Positions 58,437 through 64,000 of a stretch of 64,000 bases of DNA are shown here, in pieces (within the stretch, counting starts at the first letter, position 1; the number at the start of each line of letters is the position of its first letter). The translations under genes and the position numbers were made by a program. The notes under the pieces were generated by a model. That model was not told where the DNA came from, did no database searches, and worked only from the letters and a program-made list of their open reading frames with translations. The stretch covers positions 1 through 64,000 of the forward strand of contig CANQFT010000002.1 in the NCBI GenBank assembly GCA_947599925.1. Direction: 5' to 3'. This stretch comes from an uncultured Oscillospiraceae bacterium (GTDB taxonomy: Bacteria > Bacillota > Clostridia > Oscillospirales > Oscillospiraceae).

Positions 58437-60635
58437 TTACAGGTGGAGGACCCGGTCCTTGATCTCCTGGGTCCGGCCCTGGTTCCAATACTGGGTGCCG
58501 ATATAGCCGCAGGTACGGCGGGCCACGTTCATCTTGTCCTGGTCCTCGTTGCCGCACTGGGGACAGCGCCAGACCAGCTTGCCGTCCTCCTCCACGATCT
58601 CGATCTCCCCGTCCCAGCCGCAGCACTGGCAGTAGTCGCTCTTGGTGTTCAGCTCGGCGTACATGATGTTCTCGTAGATGAACTTCATCACCTGCAAGAC
58701 CGCCTCCAGATTGTCCTGCATATCCGGGACCTCCACATAGCTGATGGCGCCGCCGGGCGACAGGGTCTGGAACTGGGACTCGAACTTCAGCTTCTCAAAG
58801 GCGTCGATCTCCTCGGTGACGTGGACGTGGTAGGAGTTGGTGATGTAGCCCTTGTCGGTGATGCCGGGGATGATGCCAAAGCGCTTTTGGAGGCACTTGG
58901 CGAATTTATAGGTGGTGGACTCCAGGGGCGTGCCGTAGAGGGAGAAGTCGATGTTGCTCTCCGCCTTCCACTTTTTGCACGCGTCGTTCATGTGCTGCAT
59001 GACTTCCAGGGCGAAGGGGGTGGCCTCCGGGTCGGTGTGGCTCTTGCCGGTCATGAACTTGACGCACTCGTAGAGCCCGGCGTAGCCCAGGGAGATGGTG
59101 GAGTAGCCGTTGTAGAGGAGCTTGTCGATGGTCTCGCCTTTCTCCAGCCGGGCCAGAGCGCCGTACTGCCAGAGGATGGGCGCGGCGTCGGAGAGGGTAC
59201 CCTTGAGCCGCTCGTGGCGGCACAGCAGCGCCCGGTGGCACAGCTCCAGCCGCTCGTCAAAGATCTCCCAGAACTTCTGGAGGTTGCCCGCGGAGGACAG
59301 GGCCACGTCCACCAGGTTGATGGTGACAACGCCCTGGTTGAAGCGGCCGTAGTACTTGTGCTTGCCCGGCTCGTAGTTGCCGGCGTTGGCGATGTTGCCC
59401 ACCCCCGCCTCGGTGAAGCGGTCGGGGGTCAGGAAGGAGCGGCAGCCCATGCAGGTGTAGCAGTCGCCCTTGTCCCGGAACATGATCTTCTCCGAGATGT
59501 AGTCGGGGACCATGCGCTTGGCGGTACACTTGGCCGCCAGCTTGGTGAGGTACCAGTAGGGGGCGTCCTCGGTGATGTTGTCGGGCTCCAGAACGTAGAT
59601 GAGCTTGGGGAAGGCGGGTGTGACCCACACGCCCTTCTCGTTCTTCACGCCCTGGATGCGCTGGAGCAGGGTCTCCTCGATGATGAGGGCCAGGTCCCGC
59701 TTCTCCTGCTCGTTGCGGGCTTCGTTCAGGTACATGAACACCGTCACAAAGGGCGCCTGGCCGTTGGTGGTCAGCAGGGTGACGACCTGGTACTGGATGG
59801 TCTGCACGCCCCGGCGGATCTCCTCGCGCAGCCGGGTCTCCACCAGCGCCGACAGCTTTTCCTCGTCGGGGGTGGCGCCGATGTCGGCCATCTCCTTTTC
59901 CACGATCTTGCGGATCTTCTGCCGGGAGATGTCCACAAAGGGCGCCAGATGGGTCAGGGAGATGGACTGCCCGCCGTACTGGTTGGAGGCCACCTGGGCG
60001 ATGATCTGGGTGGCGATGTTGCAGGCGGTGGAGAAGCTGTGGGGCCGCTCGATCATGGTGCCGGTGATGACCGTGCCGTTTTGGAGCATATCCTCCAGAT
60101 TGACCAGATCGCAGTTGTGCATATGCTGGGCGAAGTAGTCGCTGTCGTGGAAGTGGATCAGACCGTCCTGATGGGCCTCCACGATGTCCGCCGGCAGGAG
60201 GATGCGCTCGGTGATGTCCCGGCTGACCTCTCCGGCCATGTAGTCGCGCTGGGTGGAGTTGACCACCGGGTTCTTGTTGGCGTTCTCCTGCTTGGCCTCC
60301 TCGTTGCAGCACTCGATGAGAGAGAGGATCTTCTCGTCGGTGGTGTTGCTGCGGCGCACCAGAGAGCGGACATAGCGGTAGGTGATGTAGTGCTTGGCCA
60401 CCTCATAGGCGCCGTGGGCCATGATCTGGATCTCTACCTGGTCCTGGATCTCCTCCACGCTGGGAGAGCGGTTCATGGACTGGCAATAGAGCTCCACAAA
60501 TTGGGCGATGCGGTTGATCTGCGACGGCGTCAGCCGCAGCCCTTCCTCCACCGAGTCGTTGGCCTTGGCTACGGCGGCGACGATCTTTTCGATGTCAAAG
60601 ACGACCTCAGAACCGTTGCGTTTGATGACTTTCAT
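58437..60635 (-). CDS. nrdD: Anaerobic ribonucleoside-triphosphate reductase
   Basis: Oxygen-sensitive class III reductase that makes dNTPs from NTPs. The 732 residues begin with an ATP-cone (about 1-95, KVIKRNGSEVVFDIEKIVAA), which senses ATP/dATP. The catalytic barrel follows, with DRFTEAGVGNIANAGNYEPG and similar loops. Near the C-terminus are the zinc cysteines CQCC and CPQC and the glycyl-radical loop RRTCGYIGTQYWNQGR. GAGAGGGAACAGCC precedes the ATG. The gene heads a strand-long run through nrdG, the MetH activator, metH and metF and is divergent from the ADH gene. Confidence 0.97.
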   Translation of the reverse strand: MKVIKRNGSEVVFDIEKIVAAVAKANDSVEEGLRLTPSQINRIAQFVELYCQSMNRSPSVEEIQDQVEIQIMAHGAYEVAKHYITYRYVRSLVRRSNTTDEKILSLIECCNEEAKQENANKNPVVNSTQRDYMAGEVSRDITERILLPADIVEAHQDGLIHFHDSDYFAQHMHNCDLVNLEDMLQNGTVITGTMIERPHSFSTACNIATQIIAQVASNQYGGQSISLTHLAPFVDISRQKIRKIVEKEMADIGATPDEEKLSALVETRLREEIRRGVQTIQYQVVTLLTTNGQAPFVTVFMYLNEARNEQEKRDLALIIEETLLQRIQGVKNEKGVWVTPAFPKLIYVLEPDNITEDAPYWYLTKLAAKCTAKRMVPDYISEKIMFRDKGDCYTCMGCRSFLTPDRFTEAGVGNIANAGNYEPGKHKYYGRFNQGVVTINLVDVALSSAGNLQKFWEIFDERLELCHRALLCRHERLKGTLSDAAPILWQYGALARLEKGETIDKLLYNGYSTISLGYAGLYECVKFMTGKSHTDPEATPFALEVMQHMNDACKKWKAESNIDFSLYGTPLESTTYKFAKCLQKRFGIIPGITDKGYITNSYHVHVTEEIDAFEKLKFESQFQTLSPGGAISYVEVPDMQDNLEAVLQVMKFIYENIMYAELNTKSDYCQCCGWDGEIEIVEEDGKLVWRCPQCGNEDQDKMNVARRTCGYIGTQYWNQGRTQEIKDRVLHL

Positions 60636-60695
60636 GGCTGTTCCCTCTCTCTGTCATTCCATCCGGCAAAAGCCGGATATATTGTACCGGGAAAT

Positions 60696-60724
60696 ATTCT
60701 AGCACACTACATCTTGTTTTTCAA
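60696..60724 (-). promoter_or_regulatory. nrdD promoter
   Basis: TTGAAA (60724-60719), a 17-bp spacer and TAGAAT (60701-60696) on the minus strand. The leader contains a small perfect hairpin, ATCCGGC-AAAA-GCCGGAT (60661-60678). Confidence 0.8.
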
Positions 60725-60745
60725 TGACATTTACATAAAAAATCC

Positions 60746-60761
60746 CCACAATATTTTGTAT
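60746..60761. promoter_or_regulatory. Candidate NrdR box upstream of nrdD
   Basis: CCACAATATTTTGTAT matches about 13 of 16 positions of the NrdR box (acaCwAtATaTwGtgt). A weaker match lies at 60672-60687. NrdR represses ribonucleotide reductase genes and normally uses two boxes. Confidence 0.4.
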
Positions 60762-60802
60762 GCTTTGCCCAAATCGTTCCTCTACACTTTCCCGTCCAAA
60801 TG

Positions 60803-60831
60803 TTGACAGTTTTCCCGCGAAGTGATAGACT
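60803..60831 (+). promoter_or_regulatory. Promoter of the ADH-ALDH unit
   Basis: TTGACA (60803-60808), a 17-bp spacer and TAGACT (60826-60831), about 43 bp before the ADH start. Confidence 0.75.
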
Positions 60832-60873
60832 ACCAGGCAAAGCGCACCGGCTTGGAAAGGAGTTTTTCCGCGT

Positions 60874-62070
60874 ATGGATCCGTTTCGCAAAGCGTACTGC
60901 CGCGTGTTTCAAGGGGCCTTCCGTGTGGCCCTGCCCATCCTGCCCTACCGCGACCCCAAGATCCTGACCTCGGTGGACCAGATCCCCGCTCAGCTCTCGG
61001 CCAAGGGGCGCCTGTGTCCCCTGATCGTCACCGACAGCCAGATCAACGCCCTGGGCCTCACCAGGCCTTTGGAGGAGGCCCTGACCGCCCGCGGCCTGGA
61101 CTTCGTGGTCTTTGACGGCGCCAGGCCGAACCCCACCACCGCCATGGTGGAGAAGGCCCTGGAGGTCTACCGCCAGAGCGGTTGCGACAGCCTGATCGCC
61201 TTTGGCGGCGGCTCGCCCATGGACTGCGCCAAGGCGGTGGGCGCCTGCGTGGCCAGGCCCCGCAAGCCCCTTGGCAAGATGGCGGGTATTCTCAAGGTAA
61301 GGCGCAAGCTGCCCTACCTCATCGCCGTGCCCACCACCGCCGGCACCGGCAGCGAGACCACGCTGGCCGCCGTCATCGTGGACGCCAAGACCCGGCACAA
61401 ATACGTCATCAACGACTTCGCGCTGATCCCGCGCGTGGCGGTGCTGGACCCCCAGCTGATCCACACCCTGCCCTATCATCTGATGGCCGCCACGGGGATG
61501 GACGCCCTGACCCACGCTGTGGAGGCGTACATCGGCCGCTCCACCAACCGCCACACCCGCGAGGACGCGCTGGAGGCCACGGCGCTGGTCTTTGGCAACA
61601 TCCAGGCCGCCGCCAACCACGAAAGCGCCGAGGCGGAGGCCGCCATGCTCCGGGCCGCGCACCTGGCCGGCCGGGCCTTCACCCGCTCCTATGTGGGCTA
61701 TGTCCACGCCGCCAGCCACGCCCTCAGCGGCAAATACGACCTGCCCCACGGCCAGACCAACGCCACCCTGCTCCCCATCGTGCTGGAGATGTACGGCCCC
61801 GCCGCCCACAAGAAGCTGGCCCAGCTGGCGGTGGCCGCCGGGCTCAGCGCCACCGGGGTAGACCCCGCGGCCCTGGCCGGGCGCTTTATCCAGGCCGTGC
61901 GGGAATTGAACGACGCCCTGGGCATCCCCAGAAACATCCCCAACATCGCCCCTGACGACATTCCCCAGCTGGCCAAATACGCCGACCACGAGGGCAACCC
62001 CCTCTACCCCGTCCCCGTCCTCTGGGACGCCAAGGAGCTGGAGGAGATCTACCGAAAGGCGGGAGAATGA
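60874..62070 (+). CDS. Iron-containing (group III) alcohol dehydrogenase
   Basis: NAD(P)-dependent dehydrogenase interconverting an alcohol and an aldehyde. The 398 residues have the dinucleotide-binding GGGSPMDCAKAVG (about 110), AVPTTAGTGSETT, and the metal ligands in MDALTHAVEAY and SGKYDLPHGQTN, with HAASHALSG. This is a typical butanol-dehydrogenase-like protein. GGAAAGGAG lies 11 bases before the ATG. Two bases separate it from the ALDH gene, so both act on the same alcohol-aldehyde-acid series; the substrate is unknown. Confidence 0.93.
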   Translation: MDPFRKAYCRVFQGAFRVALPILPYRDPKILTSVDQIPAQLSAKGRLCPLIVTDSQINALGLTRPLEEALTARGLDFVVFDGARPNPTTAMVEKALEVYRQSGCDSLIAFGGGSPMDCAKAVGACVARPRKPLGKMAGILKVRRKLPYLIAVPTTAGTGSETTLAAVIVDAKTRHKYVINDFALIPRVAVLDPQLIHTLPYHLMAATGMDALTHAVEAYIGRSTNRHTREDALEATALVFGNIQAAANHESAEAEAAMLRAAHLAGRAFTRSYVGYVHAASHALSGKYDLPHGQTNATLLPIVLEMYGPAAHKKLAQLAVAAGLSATGVDPAALAGRFIQAVRELNDALGIPRNIPNIAPDDIPQLAKYADHEGNPLYPVPVLWDAKELEEIYRKAGE

Positions 62071-62071
62071 C

Positions 62072-63451
62072 ATGGACGCCAAGGAAGCCAACGCCCTGCT
62101 GGAACGCCAGCGGGCCTATTTCGCCACCGGGGCCACCCTGCCCGTCAAGGCCCGCAAGGAGGCCCTGCGGGCCCTGCGGGACGCCGTGGACGCCCACGCC
62201 GACGCCCTCTACGACGCCCTGCAGACCGACTTGGGCAAGAGCCGGTCGGAGAGCTATATGTGCGAGCTGGGGCTGGTGAAGAGCGAGATCTCTTTCCTCC
62301 TCCGCCATGTGGGGCGCTACGCCAAGGACAAGCGGGTCCACACGCCTCTGGCCCTGGCCCTCTCCAAAAGCTACATCAAGCCCTGTCCTTACGGCACGGC
62401 CCTGATCATGAGCCCCTGGAACTACCCGGTGCTGCTGACCCTGGAGCCCCTGGCCGACGCCATCGCCGCGGGCAACACCGCCATCGTCAAGCCCAGCGCC
62501 TACTCTCCCCACGTCTCGGCGGCCCTCAAGGACCTGGTGGAGAGCGTCTTTCCCGGCGAGTTCGTCAGCGTAGTCACCGGCGGCCGGGCGGAGAACCAAT
62601 GCCTGCTGGAACTGGACGTGGACGCCATCTTCTTCACCGGCTCTCCGGCGGTGGGCAGAGAGGTCATGGCCCAGGCCGCCAGGACCCTGACGCCGGTGAC
62701 GCTGGAACTGGGCGGCAAGAGCCCCTGCATCATCGACCCCACCGCCGATGTGTCCCTGGCGGCCCGGCGCGTGGTCTTTGGCAAGTTCATCAACTGCGGC
62801 CAGACCTGCGTGGCCCCGGACTACATCTACTGCCACGCCGACGTGAAGGACGCTTTTGTGGCGGCGCTGAGAGAGGAACTCGCCGCCCAGTACGGCCCCG
62901 ACCCGCTGGCTGACCCGTCCTACGGCAAGATCGTCAACCAAAAGCACTTTGACCGCCTGATGGGTCTGCTGGACCCGGCGAAGGTAGTCATCGGAGGCCA
63001 GACCCAACCCGACCGGCTCCGCATCGCGCCCACGGTGCTGGACAATGTGACCTGGGACGACAAGGTCATGGGGGAGGAGATCTTTGGCCCCATTTTGCCC
63101 ATCCTCACCTACCGGGACCTGCCCGCCCTGATGGACACACTGCGGGACCTGCCCCATCCCCTGGCCCTGTACCTCTTCACCCGGGACAAAAAGACCGTCA
63201 ATGCCGTCACCTCCGGCCTCTCCTACGGCGGCGGCTGCGTCAACGACACGCTGGTCCACCTGGCCACCAGCACCATGCCCTTTGGCGGCGTGGGCAACAG
63301 CGGCATGGGCGCCTACCACGGCAAGACCGGGTTCGACGCCTTCACCCACTACAAAAGCCACCTCAAGCACTACCCCTTCCCCGACCTCCCCTTCCGCTAC
63401 CAGCCCTACAAAGCCTGGAAGGACAAGCTCATTCAGCTGTTTGTCAAGTAA
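62072..63451 (+). CDS. Aldehyde dehydrogenase, class-3-like
   Basis: Oxidises an aldehyde to the acid with NAD(P). At 459 residues it lacks the N-terminal extension of class 1/2 enzymes and matches the ALDH3/fatty-aldehyde/coniferyl-aldehyde group. Marks: YGTALIMSPWNYPVLLTLEP (cofactor loop), LELGGKSPCIIDP with the general-base Glu, and NCGQTCVAPDYIY with the catalytic Cys near residue 245. It is co-transcribed with the ADH gene and followed by a terminator. Confidence 0.93.
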   Translation: MDAKEANALLERQRAYFATGATLPVKARKEALRALRDAVDAHADALYDALQTDLGKSRSESYMCELGLVKSEISFLLRHVGRYAKDKRVHTPLALALSKSYIKPCPYGTALIMSPWNYPVLLTLEPLADAIAAGNTAIVKPSAYSPHVSAALKDLVESVFPGEFVSVVTGGRAENQCLLELDVDAIFFTGSPAVGREVMAQAARTLTPVTLELGGKSPCIIDPTADVSLAARRVVFGKFINCGQTCVAPDYIYCHADVKDAFVAALREELAAQYGPDPLADPSYGKIVNQKHFDRLMGLLDPAKVVIGGQTQPDRLRIAPTVLDNVTWDDKVMGEEIFGPILPILTYRDLPALMDTLRDLPHPLALYLFTRDKKTVNAVTSGLSYGGGCVNDTLVHLATSTMPFGGVGNSGMGAYHGKTGFDAFTHYKSHLKHYPFPDLPFRYQPYKAWKDKLIQLFVK

Positions 63452-63460
63452 AATCGGAGC

Positions 63461-63495
63461 GCCGCCGTCCCTCTACCGGGACGGCGGTCGTTTTT
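63461..63495 (+). terminator. Terminator after the ALDH gene
   Basis: GCCGCCGTCCC pairs with GGGACGGCGG(T) around a short loop, then TTTTT follows. It overlaps the last codons of the convergent Rieske gene. Confidence 0.88.
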
Positions 63496-64000
63496 GCAGG
63501 TCATCGGTGGCAGGGCCGTCCAAAAGCTGTCCCTGGGCGTCGAACCGCGACCCGTGGCAGGGGCAGTCCCAGCTGCGCTCGGCCCTGTTGTAGCGCAGGG
63601 CGCACCCCAGATGGGGACACCGCGGCGCCGTGGGGGTGAGGACGCTCCCCGCGGCGAAGAGGGCGTTTTCCAGGGCGGCGGCCTTGACCAGAGGGCGGCT
63701 GGGGTCAAAGGCGGGGGCGTACACATTGGCCCGGCCCTGGACCAAGTCCCGCAGGATCTCCGCTCCGGCCAGGGCCGTTGTCATGCCCCACTTGTTGAAC
63801 CCCGTTGCCACATACAGCCCCGGCGTCCGGGGCGAATACTGCCCCACATAGGCCCCGCCGTCCAGGGTGACGCAGTCCTGGGTGGCCCAGCGGCCCACGA
63901 CCTTCGCCTCTGGATACCACCGCCGGGCCGCCAGCTCCAGTTCCCGCCAGCCCCCGCCGCTCCTGCCTGTCCGGTGTCCGCCGCCGCCCAACAGCAGCAG
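63473..64000 (-). CDS. FAD-dependent oxidoreductase with Rieske domain, 3' part
   Basis: The C-terminal 175 or so residues of a DadA/GlpD-type flavoprotein fused to a Rieske iron-sulfur domain; the start lies outside the window. The flavoprotein end shows GLYVATGFNKWGMTTALAGA. The Rieske 2Fe-2S ligands are in CPHLGC and CPCHGSRF about 16 residues apart. Such fusions occur widely in Firmicutes and are of unknown substrate. The stop lies inside the terminator hairpin of the convergent ALDH gene. Confidence 0.88.
   Translation of the reverse strand: MLLLGGGGHRTGRSGGGWRELELAARRWYPEAKVVGRWATQDCVTLDGGAYVGQYSPRTPGLYVATGFNKWGMTTALAGAEILRDLVQGRANVYAPAFDPSRPLVKAAALENALFAAGSVLTPTAPRCPHLGCALRYNRAERSWDCPCHGSRFDAQGQLLDGPATDDLQKRPPSR

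Overview
The window looks like a chromosomal piece of a high-GC, spore-forming gut Clostridia (Oscillospiraceae/Flavonifractor-Lawsonibacter-like). The basis is an Rnf complex in the order C-D-G-E-A-B, Firmicutes-type ABC and SLH proteins, strong AGGAGG ribosome sites, TTGACA-17-TATAAT promoters, a SpoIVFA/SpoIVFB-like pair behind a sigma-E-like promoter, and roughly 65% GC. The species cannot be fixed from this sequence alone.

Layout. 1-3.3 kb (minus): branched-chain amino acid genes ilvB-ilvN-ilvC (ilvC cut by the window edge), with a leftover 3' end of a second ilvN between ilvN and ilvC. 3.5-8.6 kb (plus): rnfCDGEAB, the ferredoxin:NAD+ respiratory ion pump. 8.7-10.5 kb (minus): greA and a eukaryotic-type hexokinase. 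10.6-13.8 kb (plus): M23 and M50 peptidases (spoIVFA/FB-like), a class II aldolase, asnA, then tRNA-Leu(CAA). 14.1-36.3 kb: a fructan/sucrose utilisation region. It holds a giant secreted multi-module GH32 enzyme, a LacI repressor, a phosphoesterase, a cytosolic BMP-like protein, the MsmK-type ATPase, fructokinase, intracellular GH32, a lipoprotein sugar-binding protein and two permeases. A divergent DUF624 operon follows. 36.4-46.9 kb (minus): a 3478-residue SLH-anchored repeat protein. 47-50.3 kb: thymidylate kinase, a small SLH protein, an AT-rich patch with a broken gene, and a Lys/Ala-rich DUF6465-type protein. 50.4-60.7 kb (minus): metNIQ transporter genes, an ECF S component, metF, split metH (activation domain as its own gene), nrdG and nrdD. 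60.8-64 kb: iron ADH plus ALDH, and the 3' end of a Rieske/FAD oxidoreductase.

How the parts work together. The secreted GH32 would release fructose or short fructans outside the cell. The lipoprotein, two permeases and MsmK ATPase would import them, and the intracellular GH32 and fructokinase would feed glycolysis; LacI and shared operator-like motifs suggest common control. MetF supplies methyl-folate to B12-dependent MetH, which is reactivated by the separate activation protein. MetNIQ imports methionine when synthesis is not enough.

The most striking signal is in front of metN. A promoter is followed by a well-initiated 30-codon leader ORF with eight Met codons (four in a row) and three Cys codons, then a perfect 11-bp terminator with six U's just before metN. 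This has the architecture of ribosome-mediated transcription attenuation responding to methionine, where a Firmicute would usually have a SAM riboswitch or T-box. Other notable points are a structured 108-nt element wedged between the ribosome site and the start codon of the MsmK gene, a one-base frameshift in a C6 run at the start of lplB, and an in-frame SLH tail stranded behind the stop codon of the giant GH32 gene.
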